Shown: one piece after another, positions 25,096 through 39,000 of the stretch | Numbering within the stretch: position 1 is the stretch's first letter | How the letters are laid out: each line of letters begins with the position of its first letter | Assembly: GCF_901933205.1 (NCBI RefSeq) | Contig: NC_044584.1 | Span: 9,527,001 to 9,591,000 of the forward strand | Direction: 5' to 3' | DNA: 64,000 bases | Origin: Camarhynchus parvulus | Taxonomy: Eukaryota > Chordata > Aves > Passeriformes > Thraupidae | Made by a program: the position numbers and the translations under genes | The notes under the pieces: model-generated | What the model was told of the DNA's origin: nothing | Database searches by the model: none | Seen by the model: the letters and a program-made list of their open reading frames with translations, nothing else

Positions 25096-28000
25096 TTTTT
25101 TATTTATTTTTAATTAATGTGCCTGAGGGATGTGTTCTGTCCAAGGCAAGGACCAAAGACTCCCAAGTCCTCCAGCAAAGGATGTCTCCAGGGATGTCCA
25201 ACTCCACTTGTATCTTGCCTCTCCTTTTCCAAAACCAACCATGGAATCTGGGGGCACACCACAGAGTTTCACCTATTACATATTATTTTCATGTGTGATA
25301 ATTGTTAACCTGGTTGCATGAGTCTGTTTCAGGATGAGATCCCAGAACTATTTCTTTCTGGTCCTTTCTGAGTGATTTATGCTAATTGTTTAGGAAAACC
25401 AGCATTAAAATACTGGTCCCTTGAGAGGCTGGGCTTTGTGGCAGTCTCAGGCAGAGTACAAATAGAAAGTTGTGTTAGAGTTGTGCTTAGCAGTGGACAT
25501 GCACTCTTATGCAATCCAAGTATCCAGGAGCAGAGTATTTTACTCTTTCAGCTTAGGGCATCTGTCCAGGAATTACATATGAAATTAAATCCACTGGAGT
25601 AACTGATGTGCTGTTTTTGTTGGACTCTCAGGGAAAGATTTCATCCAAGATTTCTGCTCAGACACAGAGATCAATTTTACTGATGGCTGCCTTGCAATCC
25701 TGTTGCATCTGAGCTGCAAACAGCTTTGTTCCTGAAGCAGAACCGTGGGATGGCCTGAGCTGCACACACCAGTGGCACAGCTACTGCAGGGAAAGCTTCC
25801 TGTCAGCCCTGGATGCTTGCAATAAATGCTCTGCTGAGGTAAAATGGCAAAGAACCACTTGTTTCAGTGATGCTGTTGCAATTTGCAGTGGCTGTTTGAC
25901 TCCTCCAAGGCTGCCATGGGAGGGAAAGGGCAGAGCAGGGATGTGGGAGGGAAGTGGGGGGTGGTCGCAGGGGGGACTTGTCCCAGATGATGCAGTTTGG
26001 GCTGGTGGTTCCAAGCAAAGGCAGGAGCGGTGTTACTACTGACAAATCATCCTGCACCATCTGATAACTGCTCCTGGGCCATTTTTAAAAACCCGGCTCA
26101 GATGACCTCTGATTTCACCCAAGCAGCTTGGTTACCTCCAGAAGGTGTGAAAACCATATTCTGCTAGGCAGGATGGAGGTGATCACCACGGAGGTCTGGG
26201 CAGCTGCCAGGTGGTCCCAGGTGATGCAGTGCAGTGCACTGGGCCTTTCCTGGCAATGCGAATGGGTGACCACAGGGTTAAAGCACTTTTCTGGGGCTTT
26301 TCCTGCTCAGTCTGCACCTGTCTGCCTGCACATACCTCAGTGAGTGCCTGGGACACATAAATAAACTGCTTCCTGGCAGGTCATCTGAGATGGTGTAGGA
26401 TGGCATGTTTTTATATCATTCCTTCCAGTCCTGGAGATATGAGCTGACCTAATCATTGCAGATAAGCAACATCAGGTCTGGTCAGCGTGGAGAGGAGAGA
26501 CCTCCAAGACAAACACAGGTGCTCCAGGAAATGCCACTGCTGATCCAGCACTGCCGACAGCACTGCATGGGGCTCCTGGAGCATGGCTGAAACAGCAGCA
26601 AATCCCCTGGGAGAGCCATAAATCCCTGGGAATTCTCATGGGAATGGGGTGTTAACTCTTGTGTGTGCTGTTGAAATTCTGCATGGGAGAGAGCTCCTGC
26701 TCTGTTCTCCTTCTCATGCACCAACCACCACATCAGTGTGACTGTGTGAACACTGTAAAGGCTTTCACCATCACTTCAGGGTGCTATTAAGGGGGACATG
26801 TCTATCAGACAAGCCACAATATGCATATTTATTTGGCTACCTAAAATACAACCTGCATGCTGCTGTCCCTTGTGGCTCCTTTCCTCGCCTGCTAAAAAGG
26901 TACACACTGTGCCTGGCACAAACCAGCCAAACCTGCTCCACTCTGGAGGTGGGTGAACACCAGCCCTGAATTTGTATTTCTGCAGAATGAACGATGATAG
27001 GAGTTTATTATTACCTCCAGAAATGATGTTGCAATATTGGTCAGTCACCACTAGCAACTGAAGTTGTAATGAAGTCATACTTCAACTCCAAACTACTGCT
27101 TTTTAATTCCTTTTGGTGGTTGGGTTTTTTAGTATTATTTATTTTGCTTTGTGAGGGTTTTTTTTTCTATTTTTTTTCTTCTGCTGGCAACTAATCTGGT
27201 ATACAAATATCTGACCTTACTGGAACATTTGGGCAACTTATGTGTTATGAAGTCTCCTTCATTTGCTGAAGAAATGAATGTCGCCAATATTCCTGATTCT
27301 GAGAATACATCCTTCTGTGAATTAACATTTCACAGAAGCTGCACTTATGTGTTTTGGAGAAGGAAAAGATAGGAGAGAAAAAAAGAAGTGAAGAAGACAT
27401 TAAAAAAAATCTCATAAATTGTCTGTAGTCCTCAGCAGACATGTGAGTGAGAAGTTTTGAATAAGGGAGCTATGACAGTTGATTTCTCCACACATAAAAA
27501 AATAGAGCTATATTATGCCACAAGGTAGACTGAACAGCAGCCCAGTTTATAGTTTAAATGTCTTGGGAGCTTCCAGAAAAATCTTTTGCATCAAACCTTT
27601 ACTACTATTGCCACCATGTGGTGAAATTTGACAAACGGCACCATTAGCTGCCACAAAATGTATCAGTTCATTATGATTTATTTCATATTGATTGTATTTG
27701 CAGATATTTAGAGGCCACTCTATTTTTAATAATGACAGGAGTTCAAGTCTTTATCTTGCCTTCTCAGTGAAATGATGTAGAACATTCTGCCATGCTTCAA
27801 GGCACAGCTTCTGTAGTGAAGTTCCCAAAACGAGTTGGGATTTTTAGTTGGACTCAAGCTCTGGGCATGAGGGACCCTCCAGCTCTCCAGCAGCTTTCCC
27901 AGACTCCTCCCAATTGTCCCAGGCTGTAGAAAATCCCCCTTCACCAGCCACTGCTACAATAAAATGCTTTTCCACACGGGAGAGCTCCCCTAACCTCCTT

Positions 28001-28851
28001 TCCATGCAGATGGACACAGGGAGCAGCCCTCCCTCTGCCCACCCCTGGCACCTGGCACAGGGACTTGTCACCAGGCAGGAGAGTTCCAGCTGCGGAGAGA
28101 ACCCTCCTCCTGAGTGATAATTTTGTGCTGCTTGGATGAAAAGGGGTTGGGTGAGAGGTGACCTGTCAGGACCAAAATGCAGGGCAGCTCCGGCAGCTGC
28201 CTTTGGAGCTCTAATTTGTTTCCCCTAAAATGTGTCTAATAGAGAATTTTCAGAAAGAAGACTGGTGAGATGCCTTATTACTGATAGAAAGCTATTTTGT
28301 TTTAAGATCACAAAGCCCGTGTTTTGGTTATTTCAGCAGTTTGGCCAGTATTTTAACCACTTCATTAGGGAATCTTCCTACAATGTATGTTCCAGTTGGA
28401 CTATCATGTCCATTTTGCCTCAGATCTTGTTCCTCCGCTGCTATTAAACATATTTTAGCAGATTAAACATTTACCAAGCATTTGATCCTTACCTACAATG
28501 CCTTTTTTAATTCCATTTAACCCTGTCCTCTGCCCTGACCTTTGTTTTTTCTCAGTCATTGGAGCCAGCCTGGTTTCAAACATTCAAACAACAGCACCAG
28601 TTTTGCCTTTGTCCCTTTGTGTGGCTGAGGGCCTGTCCTGATGGCAAGGACAAGAGCAGGGATTGTGGCCATGCCATTATTTTTCTGTGGGTTAGGTCTG
28701 AGAACACAACAATCATTCAGCATGTCCAACGCCCCATCCCAACAGGTGGTCCAAGGCATCTACTGCTTGCCTCATTCACAAGGCTGATTTATTGAAGCCT
28801 GTTTCCAATTCAGGCTGTTTAATGGCTCCTTTTTTGTTTTTTGGGGGTTTT

Positions 28852-28865
28852 TGTGTGTGTGTGTG
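28852..28865. repeat. (TG)7 microsatellite in a T/G-rich tract
   Basis: A short TG run follows alternating T and G homopolymers from about 28830. It is simple sequence. Confidence 0.85.
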
Positions 28866-31800
28866 AGCTGAGTTCACCCAGTGTAGTGACTGCAGTCAGC
28901 CACCCTGCATCCCTGTCCCAGTGCAGTTACAGAAATGAGCATTTATGGCACTGGGTTCAGCTGACCTGACTGAGAAAGCTGCAGCAACAGACACAAGTCA
29001 TGCTTAGGAGTGCCTGAGCTGGGTCTGCATGGGAGGGACACAATGGGCAATCCACAGGTAGACACCACAGAGGTGCATAAATCACCCTATATATCCATAT
29101 ACACCACATCTACCTGTATATTTACATGCGGTTCACTTCCCCTCCCCTCCTTGGTGAGGGATGTCACTGGACATCTTGACTGCTTCAGTTTTGGCTTAAT
29201 TCAGGTCAGACTGAAGCTGCCTGTGCCCCTCCTGAGCACAGAGCTCCTGCAGGCATCAGCCAAGGATGGCTCCTGGGCTCTACATCCTGCCCACCATGGG
29301 AACAGCCTGTCCCCTCTCACAGCTCCTCTGGCTGCCCTCCTCCCTCATCAAGGGTGTGGGAGAGCATCCCCTGACTCTTCTAAGTTCTAGTTCTAAGGCC
29401 AAACTGGGAAAAAAAAACCAAACCCAAACAAAAAAACCATGCAAATCTGTGAGAAAAGCTGGTTGAAGTGAAAGAGGCTTGAGGAAGTTTTTGAATGAAA
29501 TGAAGAAAGATACACACCCTCTTGCCCCCAGTTTTTCATTGTGGTTCCAGGCATGGTTTTGTTTGACTGAAAATTCAGTGTTGTATTTAATTTCCAAGCT
29601 ATTTATCCTTCTTGAAGCTTGTGAAGTGATTTTTAAGAAAAGAAAAGCAGTGTTTGCAAAACAATTCAAAGAGTTGAACTTTGGGAAGCATCAGAATATG
29701 AACCGTGAGGTTTTCTCAGAATAAGACATTTCCTATAAGGATCACTGAAACAGCCTATTTTGAAATTCATGAAAATTATCCCTTTGCCTTTATTCTTAGG
29801 TTTGTTTTGTTTTATGACTGGAAAGATTTCAGAACAAGTTTCCTGCTGTATTTTATTTTTTACTCATTCAAAAAATAGTGCTTAAAAAATGTCCAGATTG
29901 AATTTGTCTAAACCCTCTCATCCCTTTAAAAGGCAGACATCTGTGTTATAGCTGGTTATAGGTGCAAATGGAGCAAAAGGATGGGCTCAGGGGAAATAAA
30001 ATTTCTGTGCACCCTGTATTTACCTGTCTGTGATGTGTTCCATCATCTCTGCAGCGTTGCTACCCAACACCCTTTCTCTGTGATTCTGGCTGACTCGTGT
30101 TCTGGAGCTGCTGATCATTTCTCAGCCACAGCAGATGGCTGAATGTGGGTATGACAAGCCCACATTCTAACAAGCAGCCATTTGGCCAAAAAAGTTGCTT
30201 TGCTGCCCTTACCCTCCCTGTGTCAGATGGCACCAGCAGTGCCTCCTCTCAGGGCTCGTGTTTGCTGCTGCTTCTGCCAACCAGGGGCTGTGCTGCCACC
30301 CAAACGTGGTCCCCAAGTTCACAGTTTGGGCTGGGGGCTGAGTGTTTTTCCTTCTGTGTTATCAGATGTATCCCTGGAACCCTCTGAGTGCTCACAACAA
30401 CCACACGGCCCCATCCGTTTACTGCGAGAGCCCCGTCAAGAGATAATGGGGCTTTAATCGCAGCAAGACTCACCCTTTTGATCTGTGCTCTTCAGCAAAA
30501 AAGTACATGAGGCAAACACAGTCTTTGGCACATCTGCATGGAAAAACTTCACAGTGCTCCTCGGCTTGGCCTCCTGAGAAGGAGTCTGAGCTCTTGCTCT
30601 GTCAGTCAGATGGGACTTTTACTACTTTTTTTTTTAAATTTATTTTTTTGGTTGCTCTGTTGTTGGGAGAGAGAGGATCTCTAGTTGCCAGATACCAAAC
30701 TGTGTATGATCTCCTTGAGCAGCCAGTGAAAAACATATTTACTTCCCTTTCTATAAACAGCTCTGGGAGAACTATGGCTTTCTCCAGGGTTTAGTCTTCT
30801 TTAGGGTGTATTTTAGGTAGGTTGTAATGGACCTACCAGAGGTTAGTGATGGAAACTCAGGTCCAGGTTCCCAGCCAGAAAAAAGTTCCTTGCAATTAAT
30901 GTCAAATTTATCCCAAAATCTCAGAAGCATTGACCAGGCTAAAGATACTGTTCTCAGCATGGAAAGCTGCTGGTAGTGAATTTAGTAGCTATTCCAGCTG
31001 AAATAACATCAGGGCTCTCTTTTTTCCTCTTTACGAGCTGAACTTCTGCAGTGTGACTCCAGCATCTTCCTCTCCCAGTGTAATTCAGCCTGGTTTTTTC
31101 TGTAAATATCTGTACATGTTAACATTAGAGACAGAAGGTATGATAAACTCCCATTAAGGGTTCAATGCCAGTAAATGAAAGGAAAAAAGCATTGAAATGA
31201 TTACTTGACTTAAAATTCCCTGTTTGGCTCTGGCAGGGTTCCAAGGCACATGACTGCCAAGGTCACACACTTTGATGAAATTCCCTGGCACAGTGGGAGA
31301 GTTAAAATACTGTATTGTAGCTCCTTTTGCTGTGGGGAAATCTTACAAACGTTGTTTATTTGGGATCTTTCCTGCCTCCAGTCATTCCCCGCTTCAGACT
31401 AGGAAGGAATCAGCTTTCATGAAGTAAACAGGGTCAAAGCTGGTGGGGTGCTGGGATGGGAACTGGGTGGATGTTTGTGGCCAAATATTTCATTAGAAGA
31501 AAAGGAAAAAATGTGGATGTGAGTCCTCCTGACAGGCTTGCAAATTAAATCATGTTTCTCAGGTGCTTGAGCCAAGAGAAGAGGATAACTAGGAGTAATA
31601 ATAATTCATTATGCTCTAATCTTGCAATGTTCTCAAGATGAAGCTTTGCTTTGCTTTCCTTTGATTCCAACATTTTTGTTGGAACTTTTGTTTAGAGATG
31701 GAACTAAACGTGTTTGTGCTTCAAGGAGAGAGGACTAATGGGAGTTAAATATCTCATGGTTGATTTTTGCTTAGAGTGTTTTACTTGAGTGAAATTTGGT

Positions 31801-34435
31801 TTTTTTTTTCCAGTCTCAGATTGTGTATATTAAAAAAAATCAGGTGGAACTCCCTGATCTCTGCTGTTCAAAGCTGAAAAATGAGGTGCTCTTTTCTTGG
31901 AGGTATTCACCCCCTGGTCCTTCCTGAGGAAGAACATTTGCTAACCAAGAACGAGTGTTGGCTGTGATATCCTCAGACCTTCCAGATCTTTGGGTTTCAA
32001 TGCAAATCTCACTTTATTTTATGTACAAAATGCCTCATCTCCTGGACCTAATTCCTCATGTGACAATTTCAGCTTTTCATTAGGAGAACTTCAACACCTC
32101 GGATTTATGGGGAACAAAACTTGCTTAATGTGTCCCAAATCACTCCTCATTCTCAAAAGCTAAACTGCAAACAGAGAAAACCCAAAATGCAGAGGGGTTG
32201 ACCTGGGAGGAAGGGTTTGAGGAAAATTGCAGGTATTTTAACCAGTCTAGAGGTTTGATTCCTGAAGTGTTAGCTGCACTAAGGCAGGCAACTCTCCATC
32301 CTTCCCCTGGCTGTCTCCCAAATATTGTAGGCTACCCCTAAAGAGATACTGGTTTCTCATGTGGAAGCATCTGCCTTTTAGCAGCCTTTCCTGGTTTTCC
32401 ATTTTTTTGGAAGGTGCTGAGATATAGCTTAGCACTGTTAATTTATATTTGTTATTGTCTGTCATAGCAACTTTATTTATAGTTGATTAAAGCTCTTGGT
32501 TAGGGAGGCTGCATTCATACAAGCAGCTCTTGGCTGCCCTACATTAAAGTGAGGCCAATATTTATGGAAAACAGAATATGGCAGAAAACTTCAGGTTTTG
32601 TGGTTACTACAGAATGTCCCCATTGTTTTCTTTTCTGGTGCTCTTCCCTCGCTGCCTGCCTTCAATGGCCAGGTTTGCTTTTGTTTCTTGACAGAATGCC
32701 TTGCCAAAACCACTGTTTTCTGATTCAGATCACAGTCTGACAGCACTTTGGGTGGATAGATGGAGGAGATCTTCTCCTGCTTCTTGAAAAGAAAATGGGA
32801 TTTCTCCTCATGCTGACATCTTTTACAAGAATGGTGATGCAAAACAGCCACCTATGCACACAGATAAGATAAAAACAGAGAGCCTGGGAGGAATAAGGAG
32901 ATTTCAGACTCTCCAAGGGAAAAAAGCTTGAAAGACTCTCAAATCTAAGTTTTTCCCAGATTGAGCACTGTCTTTCTTTGCATTTTGCTGAGTTGTGGAG
33001 ATGTCCTAGATGTGGGGGAGCATGGAGGAGACGAGTGCCTGTGAGGTGTCCTTCACTCGGTGGGGACTTGAGGTGGGGCTGTGGCTTCTGCTGCTCCTGT
33101 GTGACCACAGGACATGGATGTCCTGAGTGTCCCTCCCCAAGGGACAGGGATGTCCTCAATGTCCCTCCCTGCAGATACTTGCATTCCAGGACCATGGTTT
33201 GCCCCATTTCTGCTCACCCAGAGCTGGGGCACCCTGCAGTCTCATGGGGCACATCCATCACACACAGCCTGGCATGAGAGGTGTCCCCTGCTGTCCCCAG
33301 GCTGCTCCCACCCTGTGTCCCCTGCTCTGGCACCAGACCCAAACCCCCTCCTGCCCCACAGACCCCACCAGGCTGGCTCAACCCCCACCTCAAAGGCTGC
33401 AAGCCAGCAACCAGAGCCCAAACTGGGGGCCCTGCTTTTAATTAGAGGATTAGTCTGAAGGAGGATGAGACGTCCTTGCAGCTCTCCTAATTTTAACCAT
33501 AGTTAGTGCCTAATTAATGAAACATTTAACTTGTCTGGGACATGGGCTTGGTGGGGGGAGAGATACCCCAGGCCAATCAGCACTGATGTATTCTGTTTCC
33601 CTTGCACAGAGGCAGAGCATTTCTAAGTGATGTGTGTGTGATTGCTTCCAGATTTACGATTATTTCCATCCTTTTAATGCTGAATTTAAAAAAAAAAACC
33701 AAAAAACTCCAAAGAAGTTGGTTTGGCATAATCTAATTTTCTCATGTGAAACAGTTTGTAGACCAGATGACCCCAAACAATAGGAGAGTTTGTCTGAGCC
33801 TGGCTGCTCTTGCTGCAGGCAGCCCTTCCTCTGGGCTGCCCTCCTGTACCCAAATGTGACAATGCCCCTTATTGGCACCCCCAGCTCAGCTGGGGACCTC
33901 AGCTCTGCTGCCTTGGCCAGGCTGCAGTGCCTGGCAAGTGCTGGGCACATCCCAGCAGGTGAGACTGGGTGTGTGTCCTGACAAGGAGAGACCCAAAATC
34001 AGACCGAGATGGAATTCTTTCCCCACAGACTAGCGGATTTTGGAGATTCTCTGTGAGATTAGGCAGGGTTTAAGTGATATGGCCCTGGGATGGTTAGGAT
34101 ACAGATGAGCTTCTAGAACCCATCTGACTGAATTGTGTCTTTAATATCTCAATTCATATAAGCTTCCTCTAGCTGGAAAACTGCATTTCAGCAAGGAGCT
34201 GCTGAGAGGCTTCTTGGCTGGCAAGGGAAGGATGGCCCTCAGCACTTCAGGGTTGCATGAGGGGAAAGAAAGAGCCTCAGGAACTGGGAGGCTCCAGTAA
34301 ACTCTGCTCACAGCAAAGACAATCTCCTCTGCCAGGGTGTGACCCTACCAGTATATGGGAATTAGATTAAAATGGAAACTAAAAAATGTATAGTGCTAAA
34401 GAACTGCATACCTGCCCTGTCCCCTCCATTTATTT

Positions 34436-34555
34436 ATTGTGCATTCCTCATATTTGTTGTGTATATACATATTGTGCATATGTGCATTCCACATATTTAT
34501 TGTGTATATACATTTTGTGTATATGTATATTCCATCTATTTATTGTGTATTCCTC
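34436..34555. repeat. AT-rich tandem repeat, about 43-bp period
   Basis: Two and a half imperfect copies of a unit containing ATATTTATTGTGTATATACA start near 34450, 34493 and 34536. Copies differ by several substitutions (GTGCATTCC versus GTATATTCC). The repeat is small and old, with no coding potential. Confidence 0.8.
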
Positions 34556-35239
34556 GGTTTTCACGCAGTAGCTCTGGCATCTAAAACGATGGATGGACCT
34601 TGCTCCCTAAGCTAAATTCAGACATGGAGAAAGGGACTGGAGCTCAGTGCTGGTCTGGTTTTGGTGCTGCAGATGCCATCAGCAATGGAAGGGAAAACAA
34701 TAGCTCAGAGAAAAGAATTAGAAAATAGAAAGAAAAAAGAAATCCAAGTAATTTTTAATTCCTAGTTATTAATTTAGGTCCAGTTCCACTCTTCTGTGAT
34801 CATGGTATAAAAGAGAAACAAGGAATTATTGATCCTCCCACTATGACTTCTCTGTCTGTGTTCTCTGTTCTCTTTCCTTCATTTTTTGATGGTTTTTATT
34901 TCTGCTAATTGATTTATTTAATACATGAAATTAATTCAACTAGACAGAGGAACTAATATTTTATTCTAAAGCCAAAATATTCTGGCTATTTATATTCAAG
35001 CACCTCAGAATGGCAGCAGCAGGGCAAACCCCAGTGCTGCTTTTACCTTTACACATTGCTGATGTTTAACATCACAGACATTAGTGGTAAGACAGCTGTC
35101 CTCTCTCTTTGGACTGTAGGAAAGTAGGAAGAATTCCCAAAAATCAGTGGTTTCAGAGGTCCCACTCCATCCAACAATTTATTATTCATGTCCTTGAGAA
35201 TTTACTCACATGTATTTTTTGTGTTTGTCTTTGTAGTTG

Positions 35240-35255
35240 TTTTTTTTTTTTTTTT
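35240..35255. repeat. T16 homopolymer
   Basis: An uninterrupted run of 16 T lies in AT-rich intergenic sequence. No linked element is seen. Confidence 0.9.
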
Positions 35256-35885
35256 GCAATCCTCCCAATTAGCATACAAGTGAATGACATTGTGAATATT
35301 AATATGATTTTCATTTATTTCCAGAGACAATAGCCATGTGAATCAGCAGGGTTTCACTAATCTCCGCTGAAGATCTCAGAGTTGTTAAAGCTGGTTTAAA
35401 AGGCATGGGAACTTGTGGCTGTGGAGTGGCTCATTATACACTCATTATGATTCCACCCTTGAAGGTGAGGAGCCCTGAACATTTGATTAGAGCGCTGTTA
35501 TAAATAAAACAAATGCATCTGAAAAATCTGTGAATAGGCAAATCATGTTAAGGGAAAAAGCCAATAGTGAAAAAAGTCTTAGGGAGTGCATGGCCAGACT
35601 TATACTAGCCCAGAGATTTGCTCTTCTCAGCCAAATAGATTGCAATGTTTATCAGATTCCTTCCTGCAGTGGGCCCTGGGCTCATGTTTGGATTACAAAG
35701 ACATTTTTCTGCTTCCTTCAGAGGACAAAATGCAGAGCCATGGGAGCCTGCTGGAGGTCAGGGTGGTCTTAATCTCCTTCTGCATCTTTCCTCCCCTGCC
35801 TTGCTCTGAGGTTTAGGCAGGGACAGCAGGCTGTCCCAGGGCTGAGTGGGTCACACACAGAGCCACAGCACCTTCTGTGCCCTGC

Positions 35886-36016
35886 CCTGGATGGGGCATT
35901 GAGCATCACTGAGTCTAGTAGGATGTTCCCTGCCTGTGGCAAAGAAGTTGGAACAAGGTGAGCTTTAAGGTCCCATTCAGTCCAAGAAATTCTATGAGTC
36001 CATGATTTTGTGATTC
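35886..36016 (+). mobile_element. CR1 LINE 3' end fragment
   Basis: GGATGGGGCATTGAGCATC, then TCTAGTAGGATGTTCCCTGC, GTTGGAAC, GAGCTTTAAGGTCCCATTC and a final GATTTTGTGATTC follow the order of a plus-strand CR1 tail, including the terminal ATTCTRTG-like repeats. Only about 130 bp remain. It is moderately diverged and has no coding capacity. Confidence 0.85.
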
Positions 36017-39000
36017 ACAGGTGTCCTGAAAGGCTCCTCCTAAACTTTCATATATAGGACAAGATCTGTGAGAGGCAACTGAAACATTTCTGAAATGTCC
36101 CATCACAGTCATGAGGCATTTGCAAGCAAACATAAATACAAGGAAAGTAAGGACGGCATTTTCTCTCACCACAATATGTGTGCAGAGACAGACAGACAGT
36201 AAAAACTCATTTTTAATATTGACCAAGCAGAGCCATAAAGATTTAACTGGTTTATCCACATGGGAAGGTGCTGCCTGGCCCATCTCCTTTGCTGACACAT
36301 TCTGCCACTGCTGAGCTTTGAAGAATCCCATTGCTGCAGAATGAAAGTCTTTTGGGACATTTTTAAATGGGCTGGGTCTTGTGTCCTTCCACATCCTAAT
36401 CTCACCAGAAGCATCCTGGATACCTGTTTGGATCAATGCCCTTCAGGAATTTGAGGGAAGCATTCCCACTGTTTGCTCTGCTAAATTAAGCGCTGATCTA
36501 TCTGACTGCCTTTAAAGCACAATTCCCTTGCATTTCTTGCAGCTATTACCTGCCACACAGTATTGTTTGTGATTCTCTCCAAGAGAGAAATAGGACATGG
36601 AGATTGAGCCAAGGAGTCTGCAGGGCTTGGAAGCACAGAGTGCTCCCAGCTTTGGCAGGCTCAGCACCCTGCCCACCCAAGTGGCAGCTGGAGAAAAGCT
36701 CAGTAGCTCCCATTTTTTTGGCTAACAGTGACCTGGGAGTGATGCTCCTCTTCTTGAGGACCTTCTTTGGCAATTTCCTTGGATAGATAAAGCTCAAAAG
36801 GTTGGTTTTATTTGTTTATACTCTGAGGTCTGGTGGCCTGAATCTCAGTTTCATCAAGCGGAAGAATTCCTGGCCTCACGTTTCTTTCATGAAGAGAAGT
36901 GGAAAGAAATGTTTCCACCAGTGGCTGTAATGATCTTTTCCTTGCTGTTTTGGCATCAGTAACTGTATTCCATTCTGATCTAATTTGTGGCATTTCCCCC
37001 TCATATTTGTTGTTTTATATTATGTATTGAAATATGATGTATCTGTAATATAGAAAATGTGTTCTATATTTCTGAGCACATTTATACAAAGGCTAATTCT
37101 TATGCTGTAATTTGAAAAACATGAATCAAACCCAAAAATTAAAAGGAAAACATGCCTCAAACATACTTAAGGTAATGGCATACTTTCAGGAAAAAGAAGA
37201 ATGTATTCATTTTTATACCAAGTCAAATGTACCCTGGAAGAAGATCTGGATATTAATATTCACTTATTTTAAAATTGGTGCTGTATTGCAACTGGAACAG
37301 GAAGAGGTAATCAATCTTTACATGGTTACATAAATAAAGCAAACTACTTAATTTATTATAAGTTACAAAGACCCAGACTCCTAACAGGAATTGAGTGCAT
37401 TTGTGAATTTATGTAACAAACATATCACTACCAACACCAAATTACATCTCAATCAATGTTAAAAGGCATCTGACATTTCCCTTTGATTTATGGATTAACC
37501 TTTACAGTTAATACAGTCTAGCATTTATTGTTTTCATCAGTTTGTGGTTTGGTAGCAACCCCACAGTTCATTGTTGGGAATTGACTAAATTAATAGCTTT
37601 TCCCACCATGATCAACCAGCTAATGAAAAGGTCTATTTTGCACAGCTGGTGGATGCTAATATTTAAACAAACAAACCCTTACGGAGGACAAATGAGTCTT
37701 GGGGTCCCGATTCTGCCAGTCAAGTTATTTATCTCAGGAAACCAAGGTGCACCTATTGACTGGGGTTAAACCTGGCTAAAATGTAATATATTAAACCCAA
37801 AGGAACACAAAAGCAATCCCACAGCAGCAGCCAGAGGAATACATTGTATTTCAGGATCAATTTGCAGGCAAAAATTAGAAAGTTTTTATTCCTCATTGTC
37901 TGAGATGTTCTCTCTTTGGCATGGAAAATACTGGGGAAAAATAATCTACAGGTAGCTTTGCCAAGTTCTGCTCCCATTAATACTGTTCAGATGCTGAGGG
38001 ATTATGTATTAGAATGACAAAGCATTAAGCAATTATCTGCATCACTTTGTGGAAATAATTCAGATACAAAAGAGTTTTCTTGAATAAAGAATAACACTGC
38101 CTTAAAATAACCCAGCTACCCCTCCAATTTACTCTGATTGAGGACTAATTATCTTAGCAAGAAAAACATTGTGCAACTTGAATTGATTTTAGTGATGACA
38201 AGTCAGTTTACTGGGGACTTTTCATTTCAAGCATCATCTTGCACATACTTAATCAACATGAAATTGCCATTAACTTCTGCATTGCAAGGAAAAGGAGATT
38301 AGCACCTGGTAAGGGTAACACAGCCTGGCTTCACACCAGCCATGGAGAAAACAGGACAGGCTTGCCCAGTTTCTGGATGCGCCCATCTTCCATTTCATTG
38401 TCATCACAGAGAGACCAGGACTAAGAGCTTTGAGAAAATTGACAGGTTTGCCTACATTTGTACAACTCTTCTGAATTTTTATTTTTTCTTAGACAGCTCA
38501 GAGTAGCAGTGAAATTTCCACTCTGTCCCATTTGGAGCAAGAAAAGATTCAGTAATAAAAGTCACTTTCACAGCATTTTGGCACGTCTGCTTCCTCACAC
38601 TCTTAAATATTCATTTTTCTTAAGGTTTGCAGAAGGTTTCCAAGCCTTAAAAGTCAGGGTTTGTTAGAGCTGAGCTTTTGTTTGAATTGCAAACATCTGG
38701 CAGCCCAAAGAGACAGAAAGTGCTGCCGTGTCACAGCTCACCGTGGCCCCAGCAGATGCTGCCTTGCACCTTCAGCAGGGGCTGCAGGTGGAAAATCTCT
38801 GTAATTACCAGGCAGATTTATCTGTTTTATCCACACTCACAGCTAAATTCTGCTGTGGCTTCATCCTACACACAAAGCCCCAGCGACTTCTGAAGGACAG
38901 AGGAGGGCAGAGCTCATTAATACAAGGATTTTGTCTCACAGGTCACAAAGTAGGGGAGAAAAAAACCACAAAAAACCAACCCAGCAACGCAAACAACTTT

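Larger units (their letters stand above)
25096..35885. other. Intergenic, no gene seen
   Basis: Unique-looking sequence with T-rich low-complexity patches and one GC-richer patch at 32.97-33.45 kb. In that patch GGATGTCCTGAGTGTCCCTC is imperfectly duplicated (33116 and 33148). Open frames are short and featureless. The 43-bp repeat at 34.44 kb and T16 run are listed separately. Confidence 0.65.

Noticed and set aside
24440..25298. Three overlapping plus-strand ORFs with repeated DSRALRHF/RQSRFTA peptides
   Set aside because: They are one tandem repeat read in rotating frames and not a repeat protein gene.
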